Below, piece after piece: positions 24,256 to 34,627 of a stretch of DNA of 64,000 bases. The DNA comes from Hericium rajendrae (lineage: Eukaryota > Basidiomycota > Agaricomycetes > Russulales > Hericiaceae): contig CM065878.1 in NCBI GenBank assembly GCA_033439255.1, positions 1,674,001-1,738,000 of the forward strand, read 5' to 3'. The stretch's first letter is position 1, and each line of letters starts with the position of its first letter. The notes below the pieces were generated by a model. It was not told where the DNA came from. It searched no databases and saw only the letters and a list, made by a program, of their open reading frames with translations. Both the position numbers and the translations under genes were made by a program.

Positions 24256-26562
24256 GTGAAGGCAGGCCACAGTCCGGCCAAGACACTTCTGGATCTCATG
24301 GATCTAAACACCACAACCTGCATCTTACCTCACCGTTTCCAACTGCCGCTCAGTGGATGGGCGGTAGGCCTCAAGATCATGGCCACAGACGAATATTCGC
24401 CTCTTCTCACTCGCTACGCGCTTATATGGGACGAGGAATATAGCTACTTGCTCTTGGTGGACACAGTTATCGACGCCGTTATGTTGTGGACCAACCTCGC
24501 CATCCATACGGTAGACTCCGTGGTAGCTGTGAATGTCCAGGTTGGCGCAGTCTAAGACAAATTGAGTTTTGATTGACCATCATCTCGACAGGAACCTGTA
24601 CAACATACCCTTGCTGTCAAGATCAAGTCCTCTGCGAAGATGCGGGCCAAAGGCCGGTACTGCACAGCGCTCAAGCCCGGTACGTAACGCTGGCTGTCTT
24701 TCTAGCCTGCGTCTCACTCGCATGTCAGGGAATGCCGGTCATTCTGGTGATCTGATGTTTAGATTTACGACCAACGTCCCCGAATGGCAACCGGATGGGT
24801 ATACATCCTTGCTCGCGCACTTGTCGAGAGGGACATCAAACATGCGCTATGTCGCGTATGCATCGTTCCCTGTCTGGAAACGAATACAATTGGTTTTAAC
24901 TCTGACATATCACAGACCATGTACTGCAGCGTCGCTTTGGGACAGGACATGCCAAGTATCCAACCCACCTGCGGGTGTTGTCCACGGACGAGATGACGGC
25001 TCTGCCTCGAGGGTTGTGCCCCAGTCATCCTCTGTACCAGGTGATTCAACAGGTTATACATCCTTGATCTCCCCAGTCCCAGTCGACGGCAGTATCCCCT
25101 CCACCGCAGCACATTCCCTATCACGCTTCCCTTCTCGTGCATATCTAAGCGCAGATACACTCGATTCTGAATCCGACATCTCCCAATCCCTGGAGGTGTA
25201 AGTAACAGATCTTGCTCTGCCCACGCATTTCCCAACGACCGCTGACTTCATCTGAAGTGTCTTGGTGTACCCCTTAGCAGGAGCTCGGGCGGTGCACATA
25301 ACAAGAGCCGATTGCGGGCGACTGAGACCAGGAGAATTCTTGAACGACACTGTAATCGAATTTGGACTGAGGTAAGAGGTGCCATATACTTCGAGCAATC
25401 ACTCAGAACGTGTGATCAGACTGTTCTTGGACGAATTACGTCAACGGAAACCTGAAATTGCAGAACAAATACACCTGTTTAACTCCTTCTTGTACAAGAA
25501 ACTGTCAGAAAACAAGTGAGTTTTGGGGTATGAGTTTACATCCTGATACCATGGTACTCACATGACATCTAGGACCACAGATGGTTACAAGAGTGTCCGC
25601 ACATGGACATCAAAAGTCGACATTTTCCACAAAAAATATATTGTTGTCCCGATTAACGAAGAGTAAGATCCTGTTTGCTCTGGGATTTTCTGATTGCCTC
25701 ATACTTATCGCGCACTGGGTAGCTTGCATTGGTATCTGGCCATCATTTCCCATCCCCAGTATATTCTATTTCCGCAACGTGGAGCGTCCCGTGATCTACA
25801 ATCGAGCGCGGCACAACAGGGAATCATGGAGTCTGGTTCGGCGGCCTCTCACATCACAAGCCATCCAGTGACTGCTTCACTTGACCCACTCGCCACCTGC
25901 AATCCTGCACTCGGTTCTCGTTCGACCTCCGGTGCACCGGTCTCGGATTCATGTCTCAGTGATGCCCGTAACTCGTCTCAGGGAGGCAACAATCAACAAC
26001 TTGGGAGGTGAGGTCGAGGTGTCATTGAAGATTGAATATGCTCGCTGATCGCCTGCGTGGCAGCACCTATATCTTCACTCTTGACTCGATGGGTTCAACT
26101 CACCCCGACGTCGTGAACAGGCTTGGTGCATACTTGAAATACGAGGCAATGGACAAAAAGACTTTGGACCTAGAGGACACGGGGGACGCACATGGCAAAA
26201 AAGTTCACGTAAGACCACCCTTTCCCTTTCTGGGCGCTGTTCAAACTCCCGCTATAGGTGCCCTCTCAACCGAATTACTGCGATTGCGGCGTCTATTTAT
26301 TGCACTTTGCCAAGACATTCTTCAACGAACCAGACCTGTCCCAACAAGTAATCTTGGTGTGTACTCAAAATGATACTTCTATGGTGACCGCCTACAATGT
26401 GCCAATCGTTCGATAGGCTCAGCCCTCCAAGTGCGGGGGGAAGCCCCCCAATGATCACTGGGATGACGGATCGATTCCAAGTTTACGCGAGGACTTGAGC
26501 CGCCGAATTGAGAGCCTATCTCAGCAATGGAGATGCATGCAGGATGGGGAAGAGCAACGATA
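24256..26562 (+). CDS. Ulp1/SENP6-7-like SUMO protease (C48 peptidase)
   Basis: C48 proteases cut SUMO precursors or remove SUMO from targets in the nucleus. The catalytic domain is spread over several exons between about 25260 and 26350. RLRPGEFLNDTVIEFGLR is the entry motif, followed by FNSFLYKKLSE and WTSKVDIFHKKYIVVPI. The active-site parts are HWYLAII (His), FTLDSMG (Asp), and PSQPNYCDCGVYLLHF (Gln and Cys). An insert of about 65 residues between the His and Asp strands is the arrangement known from SENP6/SENP7/Ulp2. The C-terminus (REDLSRRIESLSQQW) ends at 26562. The N-terminal part from 24256 and several introns are less certain and I cannot exclude a damaged reading frame there. All catalytic residues are visible. 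Confidence 0.75.
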
Positions 26563-27177
26563 ATGACACTTCTCCTTGCGAGCATGGCCATACGCGAACA
26601 TAATTATCGCCTTCCACTGTCTGCTCATGTGTTTTATGCAGTATCCTGGAGTACCCATGCAATGTTCAGACATGTTGTCTCATTTGTCTCAGAATCAAGT
26701 ACATGGAATGTCAATGTGATGTGCGATTGATATATATGTTCCGGCTCATGGTTTGCATGCCCGAATTGCTCCAGCCCGCACTCTCCACGAGCCGGCTCAT
26801 TCTCGATACGCCGCTCCGGACGACCCGCTTCCTCTGCGAGCACGTCTCCGATTAGATACCCTGCATCGTCCATCCACCCCTCTGCCCGGGGACGTTCACA
26901 TACCCATAGCAACCCGAATATGACTCGTTGAAAAATACATTCAATATACACCTCGTGTCCCACACGATCATAAGCCAGGAACAAGGACACGAGGTTCCGT
27001 TCAATGTTTTCTTCAGATTACTGTGCAAGTCCCGCTGCGAAGGATTTCAACTGATAACCATCTCCATTATCCACCATTGAAAATCAACATTAGCGGGTGA
27101 CGGGAGACGTGAACTCAAGACGGAGCACGCTCGTCTGGGTGTACAGTAGTGGATCTCATTCCGACGACACTGGAGTG
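26563..27177. other. Intergenic, no firm gene
   Basis: A minus-strand open frame (26634-26990) has no recognisable domain. Otherwise nothing was seen before the GAGCCGG-type array at 27178. Confidence 0.45.
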
Positions 27178-27253
27178 CGCGCTGAGTGAGCCGCGCGCTA
27201 AGTGGGCCGGGCGCTAATTGAACCGGGCGCTACCGGGCGCTAATTGAACCGCG
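27178..27253. repeat. GAGCCGG-core tandem array, 16-base units
   Basis: Five units of the type GCGCTGAGTGAGCCGC, GCGCTAAGTGGGCCGG and GCGCTAATTGAACCGG, one shortened. It sits immediately upstream of the promoter-leader module that precedes the F-box gene. Confidence 0.75.
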
Positions 27254-27742
27254 ATCGAAAACGTCCTTGCAATCTCGGTGTGAACACGCGCCTCGACCTT
27301 TCCATCCCACCACACTTCCCGCACCTTGGAATCATCCATTTACTCATTCTGCTATAATCAAGTTCAATTTCTGTGCTTCTGTCTGCATCTCCCAATATCC
27401 ACTAGCAACGCTCCGCATATAGTGGGGTACCCTTCTCTCACCCGCATCATTAGACGTTCACATTGCTGCACAGAAACTATTCCTCCAAATTTTCGTGTCT
27501 AAAAACCTTTTCACTTTCAACCTTCTACGAAAAAGAGTGAGTTTTCCCAATTTTGTTCCTTGGAACACTTCCAAATGATCGCTCTTGCTCACAAACAGCG
27601 CATTCATCGCGCATATATTCTCTCTTTCGATTAAAAAAAGGTCATTCATCGCCCCTGGAAAGAAAAACTGTTACCGTAAAACCAATACCGTGAAGTATCT
27701 ACCTCTTATTTTCATAGTCATCTTCTTACTCTATCTCTACAG
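27254..27742 (+). promoter_or_regulatory. Promoter, leader exon and leader intron, copy 1
   Basis: This stretch upstream of the F-box gene is similar over its length to 63385-63861. Shared blocks include CCTTGCAAT, CCATCCCACC, TTCATTG/CATTCATCGCGCATATAT and AAAGAGTGAGTTTTCC. The last block contains a GTGAGT donor; with the acceptor CTCTACAG at 27735-27742 it defines a leader intron of about 205 bases that ends 20 bases before the ATG. Similarity between the two copies ends at the acceptor. Confidence 0.65.
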
Positions 27743-27762
27743 CCCTCGATCTGTAACTCACA

Positions 27763-29247
27763 ATGCCTATTGCTCTCACGACCCGTCGAGACAAGACATA
27801 TATTCCGACGGAACTGTTACTCCGTATATTTGCACACTTCATGGCCTACAACTCAAACAAATATGAAGCGATGATCCGTTTATCCCTGGTCTGCAGACAG
27901 TGGCAGGACATCACACACCACCACTGCAAGTTCTGGCTCGAGCTAGTCGGGCTTGATATTCCGGAATCATTCTTGGCAGAGATTCTTCCGCAATCTTTAT
28001 CCTCTGCTGTTTCCCTATCTTATCGTCCACGAACGTCCCAGTTCCCTGAAATCGTCGCTTCCAATCTTTGCCGCATCCACAGTCTCGATCTCCTTATCCC
28101 TTTCTCTCTTCGTTCCCTCATCATCAATGCCTTCAATACCCCTGCTCCATACCTTCGGAATCTGACACTTACCCTCCGGGATGGAGTCAGTTTTGAGCAT
28201 GAAAATGCACAACAAGACGCATATCTTTTACCCGCCACTCTCTTCAACCATGGTGCCCCGCTTCTCAATTCTCTGACACTACTAGGATTCACTGTTCCCC
28301 TGTCTCCCACTGTGTTTTGCGGAATGCATTCCATCAACCTGGGACCATGGAACCCCTGGTTCGGTCCACAGTATCCCCTTCTTCCTCTACTGGATGCACT
28401 CCGCAACGCCCCTAGCATGGAGGTCATCATCCTCGCCGATTGTGTCCGGATGGCAGATTCAAACCTCAGTCCCGATTTCATTGTGCACCTCCCACATCTG
28501 AAAATCTTGGACCTCACGGGCGTCTCATCGGATATTCTGACCCTTGTCCTGGCTCTTTCCCTCCCCCCTTCTTGCAAGATCAAGCTTTGGGGTAGGACTG
28601 AGGGCGATTATGACCGACTCTTGACGACTTTCATGAGAAGGGTCGCCTTTCCCGCCACGCAATCTATGAAGCTAAACGTAGAGGCGACCTGGGGTCGCAT
28701 TGACTTTGTCCTGGAAGCAAACGACGCCTCTTCGAGACTACAGGCATCGTTTCCAGATGCAGATGGTCATCTCCTGGTCATCGCATCAACGTTCATGCCC
28801 ATGCAAGTTATCTCAGACATCGCAGTAACCGGAGATGGCCTACCTGATATCTCGCTTGCTTGGTGGTTCTTTCTCATATCTTGCAACCGTGTCAGAACGC
28901 TTTCACTCTCTGGACCCGGCACTCTGGATCTCTTGCTCGCACTCAGTGCACTCACTCAGCTCGGTACTGTCTTGATCCCCTTGCCTCAACTGTCTACGCT
29001 CCACCTCGTTCACGTTGACTTCGGGATGCACACTGATCTACTGAATCTCACCCTCGCGGACCTTGTGCGACGCTGCTTGGACCAACCCAGACGCCGCTCC
29101 ATGACGCTCACAGTGGAACGCTCACGCACGACAAACCAGGTGCTCGCATCTATCTTGGAGAGTGTTACGCATGATGTCGAACTCGAGTGGGACGGTGAGG
29201 AAGATTTTTCCGAGACTGAATCACTGGTTAGTGAGGGAGATGAATAG
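27763..29247 (+). CDS. F-box protein with LRR-like C-terminal region
   Basis: F-box proteins bring substrates to SCF ubiquitin ligases through Skp1. A single exon encodes 494 residues. The N-terminal F-box reads YIPTELLLRIFAHFM then MIRLSLVCRQWQDITHHHC, with the usual Pro, Leu-Leu-x-x-Ile and Val-Cys-x-x-Trp positions. The rest is a Leu-rich, weakly repetitive solenoid of the kind common in Agaricomycete F-box proteins. The acidic end (EWDGEEDFSETESLVSEGDE) is unstructured. Substrate is unknown. The coding start at 27763 is supported by the leader intron ending just upstream. Confidence 0.85.
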   Translation: MPIALTTRRDKTYIPTELLLRIFAHFMAYNSNKYEAMIRLSLVCRQWQDITHHHCKFWLELVGLDIPESFLAEILPQSLSSAVSLSYRPRTSQFPEIVASNLCRIHSLDLLIPFSLRSLIINAFNTPAPYLRNLTLTLRDGVSFEHENAQQDAYLLPATLFNHGAPLLNSLTLLGFTVPLSPTVFCGMHSINLGPWNPWFGPQYPLLPLLDALRNAPSMEVIILADCVRMADSNLSPDFIVHLPHLKILDLTGVSSDILTLVLALSLPPSCKIKLWGRTEGDYDRLLTTFMRRVAFPATQSMKLNVEATWGRIDFVLEANDASSRLQASFPDADGHLLVIASTFMPMQVISDIAVTGDGLPDISLAWWFFLISCNRVRTLSLSGPGTLDLLLALSALTQLGTVLIPLPQLSTLHLVHVDFGMHTDLLNLTLADLVRRCLDQPRRRSMTLTVERSRTTNQVLASILESVTHDVELEWDGEEDFSETESLVSEGDE

Positions 29248-29499
29248 GCGACGGATCCGCATTCCTTGCGCAGACGATAGAGGGGGGTCAATGGTTTGCA
29301 TCTCTTGTTACACGAATTGTAAGAAACTCTATTATGTGTAATTATAAATAAGGAGATGGCGTCGGTCATGAACAGAATGTAGGCGAGTCCCTCATTCTCA
29401 TGGAAGTGGACCACCTTGCATCAGATGGACGTATGTAATTCAATCTTATGTAAAGTCTTCCTTTTTGGTCTGCCCAATATGCGTTGTACTACACTATAG

Positions 29500-29547
29500 A
29501 GTGGGCCGGATCGCTCAATGGGCCGGATTGCTCAATGGGCCGGGTCA
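29500..29547. repeat. GGGCCGG-core tandem array, 17-base units
   Basis: Three imperfect units of GGGCCGGATCGCTCAAT type, close to the unit of the array at 27178. Confidence 0.65.
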
Positions 29548-29589
29548 CATTAACTTGGCCTCGAAGTTTTACGATTTTTGACAGGCCTC

Positions 29590-29745
29590 TCTGCTCTTGA
29601 TACTTTCATCTGCAGAACAGCTGTCGTGCATCAAACGTGTGTAGCACACTTGTGCTCCACGAAAGTGCATGTCTCCAAGGTGAAATGCCTTGCCTGCAGT
29701 AGCCATGACAGTTCGAGAGTTTGATGTCGGGTGGGCACACAGTAG
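29590..29745 (-). pseudogene. TET/JBP oxygenase gene fragment
   Basis: On the minus strand the text reads RTVMATAGKAFHLGD then RGAQVCYTRLMHDSC, matching RTVMAIAGKALRHGA and RGSRVCYAWFMRDD of the full gene at 31450-32652. The segment upstream of RTVMA no longer matches in frame, and a 12-base piece (GATGTCGGGTGG) that is coding-strand sequence in the full gene appears here in the opposite orientation, as if locally inverted. The fragment is too short to be functional. Confidence 0.7.
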
Positions 29746-30116
29746 GTTTTATCACGAGAAATTTGAGGCAGGTAAACTCAAATCGCTCCCCTGGACGTGC
29801 AAAGGCACACGTACGCCACCGCCTGCCACGAGGCTGGGAGCCACAAGCATGGCATTGTCAAACCGCGTCACTACATGCAATCCATTTACTTCGTGCACTT
29901 CTAAGTGTTTCGCATCCTACTGTAAAGAGACCTATGGACACTACTTCGAGGTGCGTAGCGAGCATCAATCGTTTCAAATCATTTACTACAAATTGGAGGA
30001 CCGCGTTGGTTTGTTGTCTCAGATTTTATCGTCGTTGTCGGTGGCGGAGGTACTCTACGGGTGAGGCCAAGGAGGATTTGGTGGGTGCAAGCGGAGGAAG
30101 CGTGCGGTACGTACCA
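29746..30116. other. Decayed sequence between a TET/JBP fragment and an unknown gene
   Basis: This stretch may hold further remnants of the TET/JBP copy or the 3' end of the minus-strand gene at 30117-30915, but no frame is convincing. Confidence 0.35.
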
Positions 30117-30915
30117 GTGACAGAGAGGGGGCTCCGGTCAGAAAGTCCTCATCGGCAGAAGGGGAAGATCCCGTCAAGGGACACGGAGGATCGATGAAAA
30201 CACCGTCCTGAGGAACCAAGCAGGGGTCCATGTCCTCCTCCTCTGCGCCATGAATGCACTGCTAACAGTAAGAAGGATGCGGAAGCTGAAAAAATATGCT
30301 TACAAGTTCACATGAGAGTCCGGCTTGGGTGGGATGGGCGCTGATGGCCTTGTTCGGTACATTGGCCTATGAATACGCAGTTCATTGTGTGACGAGGTGT
30401 AGAAATTCTTACAGATGCGGATACCAGCGTAGGATCATACCCGGCATTGGTAGGGAGGGTGGGGAGCTGGAGAGGATAAGTGTATGATGACGGATGATGG
30501 ATATATGGAACTGACGTAGTAGCGGTCGATCATATAAACCCTGTGGCGGGAGATGGCTGCATTATAGGAGATAGGACCACTGAGTGGATATTCTTGAAGG
30601 GCGGCGGCGACGGAGACACCGATGCAATTTAAGCCAGAATCACCCCCGAGAGCATGGGGAAAGAGAGCATCGTCGTCCCCTTCCATGGCCTCGAGGTCCG
30701 GAATGTCGGCATCCGCACCGGCAACGGTGGCATCGGAGGTTGCATGCTAAGACAGTGAAAGGCGCATTATGCGAACAATTAAGAGGGAGACTTACGTTAT
30801 CCATGAGTTGTTGCACGTGTTCTAAGATATCAGCACGTTCCTTCTCAGGAGGAATGAGAGGGGATTGAGGGAAGTCCGTGTTGTTTGTGAGGGGTTCGGT
30901 GGGAGTGGGAGGCAT
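30117..30915 (-). CDS. Hypothetical acidic protein, multi-exon
   Basis: No family is recognised. Exon 1 (30915-30796) reads MPPTPTEPLTNNTDFPQS... and joins in phase to exon 2 (30746-30516), which is Asp/Ala-rich (DADIPDLEAMEGDDDALF), and to exon 3 (30466-30413). A later exon around 30253-30117 reads CIHGAEEEDMDPCLVPQ and onward. The splice sites of exons 1-3 are clean (GTAAGT/TTAG, GTCAGT/CCAG). The 3' end was not located; a GTACGT donor near 30117 suggests another exon that may run into the decayed segment beyond. It lies head-to-tail behind the TET/JBP gene, about 530 bases away. Confidence 0.45.
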
Positions 30916-31449
30916 TGTAGGGTTAGAAAAAGGACGTCGAGGACGTGGACTTTATATAGGGCATGATTGACGGCATCAATGTGGATCGCTGGATTCTGGA
31001 ATATCACGCAGGAAACGTGTAGACATCCCGTGACTAGACAAGAGGGCGAGGGGATTGAAGATTCGCATTGCCATTGTTGGGAGCAGAGGAGGTATTCCAA
31101 CAAGGTTTTTATTCTGTAACAAAGCCTGGTTGGTGCGGAAGTGGCACACCTCTCGATCAATGTGTCACTATGCTCCAAATACAATGAGCCAGACACAAGA
31201 CCGAATGCATCTGTATATGGGGGATAGCGCCGCTCAAACGCACCACTCTGGACATAAAGTGCTGTATGCAAGATGCGTATTATGGTATGATATGTTCACA
31301 AAATCAACGTGGTACAGTAGGTGACAGTAGTGGTGACAAGAGACACAGGGACACACCGTAAGGGAAACTCTGTAATGGTAATAAGCAGCAGGGTATACAG
31401 GAAGGAATGAAGTGAAGATGGTATAGCAAGCATGATCTTGGCGACCTTC
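30916..31449. other. Intergenic, nothing recognised
   Basis: The stretch contains the promoter of the minus-strand gene at 30915 and the 3' flank of the TET/JBP gene. No further gene or repeat was seen. Confidence 0.5.
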
Positions 31450-32652
31450 TCACTCGCTCCAGACTACCGGTTTGACGAGCGCTCGATGATGTACGTCATC
31501 GCGCATGAACCAGGCGTAGCACACTCGTGATCCGCGAGAGTAGGATGCTCCGTGGCGCAATGCCTTCCCTGCAATAGCCATGACCGTTCGAGGCTTGTAG
31601 TCAAACGTCCACCCGACATCCGGTAGGTCGAACGCTCCATCATCGTAGTCCCCGATGGTGCATAACACATCAAAACCCGCATCCAGGCCCGCCCTGTCCC
31701 TGTGAGCTGGCGTTAATCGATTGGCGATGACAGAAACGCCATTGAATACGCTCGGCCACTTTCCAATGGAAGGATATAGCCGTTGCTTCCTCCGGAGATA
31801 CTCCATCACCTTTTTCCCGGCCTCATACAATGCAGGATGCACAACTGCCAAGATGGCGCTCATCAGCGCTGCGCTCTCCTGGATGCCTTCCAGCCAGTTT
31901 TGAACATTTGGATCCTTCAAGGAGGCTGATGTCCTCACTTCGAATTCGTGAGTCTGGTGATGTCACCAAGTCAGAGTAGGGTATGGGGCAATGTTTTGTT
32001 ACATACGTTGCGCGCCTGCTCAAACCATGCTGGAGACATTGTCGCCGTCCCAGGCGTAAATTCCATGGTGGAGTCCTGCATGAAGAATTTGCTGTCTACC
32101 CTCCAGTTCCCCGAACCTGTGACCAACGACGAACGAAATACATCGTTGAGATTCTTGGTCGCCGCGATCATTTTCACCTGGTGAAAATAATTAGAGATTA
32201 TACTGACATTTTGGACTGCCACCCACTTCATGCTGACGTGATAATATGCCTGGGAGGTACCATCCAAAGCAGAAGCCGTACACATCGACCAGCTTGTGCG
32301 GGGTGTCCAATATTCCTCGCTCTTCAACCTTCGGATATTTTGAATACGGCGCTGTAGTGTCCGGCTTCTGCCCGGCACTGGCATACCTGGGCATATCCCA
32401 GTCCAGTTTCACTGTGGACGTAAAATTGGATCAAAAGGACATGACACCAGAGTAGGGCTTACAAGGATTCGCCGATGCTTCATCCAGGACAATTGCAGCC
32501 CAGTCTAATTCTTGGATGACATGGATAGGTAGGGTTGAGGGTTTGGCAATATCAGCAATACTGCCGTCGATCACATCCCGCTGTTGGATGCGATTATTCC
32601 ATCTAGCAGTCAAGTACTGGGCCATGTCATCTTCGAGTTGGATGGAGTCCAT
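31450..32652 (-). CDS. TET/JBP-family dioxygenase
   Basis: This family oxidises methylated bases in nucleic acids (5-methylcytosine in TET, thymine in JBP) with Fe(II) and 2-oxoglutarate; expansions are known in mushrooms. Four minus-strand exons fit in frame: 32652-32463, 32411-32227, 32177-32007 and 31953-31450. The core is in exon 4: SVFNGVSVIANRLTPAHRD supplies His-x-Asp, DVLCTIGDYDDGAFDLPDVG is the following strand pair, and RTVMAIAGKALRHGA supplies the distal His. RVCYAWFMRDD holds the Arg expected to bind 2-oxoglutarate. No CXXC or other DNA-binding domain is visible. The length of about 350 residues is at the short end for fungal members. It is divergent from the H3-variant gene, with 634 bases between the start codons. 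Confidence 0.85.
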
Positions 32653-33286
32653 GATGAGAGATTGAAATTAACACCGAATTTGGCGCAGATAGGATCGATC
32701 CATTTGTCGAGTTGAGGCGCGGCGTGGCTCGTGAGCGCTTGATGAAACCTGCGCCAAATAAGGCCAAAAATAGCTATCTAATCTAATCACAAGCGCTTCG
32801 GCTCGTACCTCCTCCGACACGGAATGATAATTCTAAGTCACACTCAGGAGGCAAATAACGGTGCTGATAAGAACATCCCTTGCTCGGAGAGCAAGGCTCT
32901 GCACCCACAGAAAGGCGCAGATCCTGTGTCTATAGCGCCGTCTAGGCGGTGATCTCGTCCCAGATTGTTTCCTAAGTTTGCCGTTTTGTATTAAGTTCGC
33001 CGAGCCCTTCTAAGCATCGTTGCCTCGGTTCTAGTCTGTAGTCTTGTCGCGGATTGTTGTCGCGGACAATGTCGGCATTGCCTCACACAGTCGACAACTT
33101 CTTCCTTAAGCTCGCCGTTTCCTGATTGAGCTCGGTCTAATACTTGTTGTCCGGGTATTCAGTTGTCGCGGACATGTCGGCATCGCATCCCAGCTACGAC
33201 GGCGTCCCGTTGGCCTACATGAAGTCGGGCATTAGCTGTGAGTTCTTCACTTTTGCCCAACCCTCCTGCTTTTCTACTAGGAAGCA
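32653..33286. promoter_or_regulatory. Shared divergent promoter of the TET/JBP and H3-variant genes
   Basis: This 634-base gap separates the two divergent start codons. It contains a 17-base palindrome-like CTTGCTCGGAGAGCAAG (32879-32895) and two near-repeats of GTCGCGGACAATGTCGGCAT type (near 33055 and 33168). A leader intron for the H3 gene probably lies at 33237-33280 (GTGAGT donor, CTACTAG acceptor). An upstream ATG at 33174 opens a frame (MSASHPSYDGVPLAYMKSG) that would stop at a TGA formed across the splice junction. Confidence 0.45.
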
Positions 33287-33893
33287 ATGGCGCGCACCAA
33301 GCAGACTGCCCGCAAGTCTACCGGTGGTCAGTGATTGTTTGCAGTGCAGCCCAGTCGTTCTTTCAGTCTGACGCACTTTTGTCATCAGGCAAGGCACCCC
33401 GTAAAAATATCGCTGCCATTACGGCCAGCAATTATCATGATCCCAGAAGGGTACGCCCCTTAGCATGTTGGTTTTGTTTTTGATTTATTGATGTACCGGA
33501 ATCCAAGGCCGATTACAAGGGGCCTGCTCCCATACCTGTGAAAAGGCCTCATCGTTTCCGCCCGGGCACCGTTGCCCTTCGTGAAATCCGTCGCTACCAA
33601 AAGTCGACGGAGCTGCTCATCCGCAAGCTCCCTTTCCAGCGCCTTGTTCGTGAGATTGCATACAGCGTCAAGGCGAGTTTCCTTTCCTTTACTCATCTCT
33701 CCTCGCTCACCTTCGTTGACAGCCCGACGTGCGCTTCCAGTCGTCGGCTGTCATGGCCCTTCAGGAGGCTGCTGAGGCCTACCTCATCTCTCTCTTCGAG
33801 GACACCAACCTTGCTGCCATCCACGCGAAGCGCGTCACCATCCAGCAGAAGGATCTTGCGCTTGCGAGGAGGCTTCGTGGCGCACGTTTGTAG
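33287..33893 (+). CDS. Histone H3 variant with a rewritten N-terminal tail
   Basis: Nucleosome core histone. Four exons fit: 33287-33326, 33389-33450, 33508-33672 and 33723-33893. The first 18 residues ([18 protein letters not shown]) are canonical, so K4, K9, K14 and K18 are kept. Residues 19-44 ([15 protein letters not shown], then [12 protein letters not shown]) replace the usual tail and are about nine residues longer; the K23, R26, K27, S28 and K36 contexts are gone. The globular domain is nearly canonical ([37 protein letters not shown]), with YSVKPDVRFQ in loop 1 at normal length, so it is not CENP-A. The intron after VK uses a GC donor (AAG|GCGAGT). The intact globular frame argues that the gene is under selection. 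The exon 2 to 3 junction decides the tail and should be checked. Confidence 0.8.
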
Positions 33894-34627
33894 ACTTAGG
33901 CCACCAATTTCATCATCGCTAGTACTATACTCGTCCGCCGTCACTTAGTGCCAAATGTCGAGGAAATCTTGAAAGGCAGATTGCGAGAAGTGCGAATAGT
34001 GGTGCCTATAGCCATGATGCAGATGTTCGATCATTGAAATAAAATTTGTTATAAACGGCTGAAGAGCGGCTCGAGGGTCAACAGCTAGTGGGTTGAGCAA
34101 GATTCGATTGAGGCGTGCGCCGTCCTCATCAAGCGTCCCGTCCCGCTTAAGTGTCTTGTCTCCATCAGTAGGAGATCGGGAGATTTCTCAGATTTGAGGA
34201 GCAATCCCTCGCAATGACATGGGGCGGTATAAGACAAATCACGGCGCCAGGTATGTGCAAAACTTCTAATCATTGCCTTGCTTACACAACAGCTGGGCCC
34301 TACGTTATGTATGAAGGACCGGCCCGGGAGTATCATGTGCATGGCCTGCGTGGCCCGCATGTCCTTTGTGGCATCGCATGTCCTTCTAGCACTGGACAAC
34401 TTCTTTGAACTCCTGTTGTTTGAATGAATTAAATTTTGCAAGAAATATTGGGGCCAATGAACCAGATCTGCATATGCCAGGCTCAGGAATCAATTTCACG
34501 GATTGGCAAGCGTGGGAACAAGGGGCACCGGGGCATGCCGTGCTGAGCAGTGCGTGAGAACTTACATGCAGATGGCTGCCAGCTGAAGCGCTGAGCGCTG
34601 AGCCACTGGGCACGCGGGGTTTCTCTC
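33894..34627. other. Intergenic, with a minor GAGC-type repeat
   Basis: No gene was seen. Near 34578-34610 is a short GCGCTGAGCGCTGAGCCACT stretch related to the dispersed GAGCCGG-core arrays. It includes the promoter of the gene at 34628. Confidence 0.45.
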
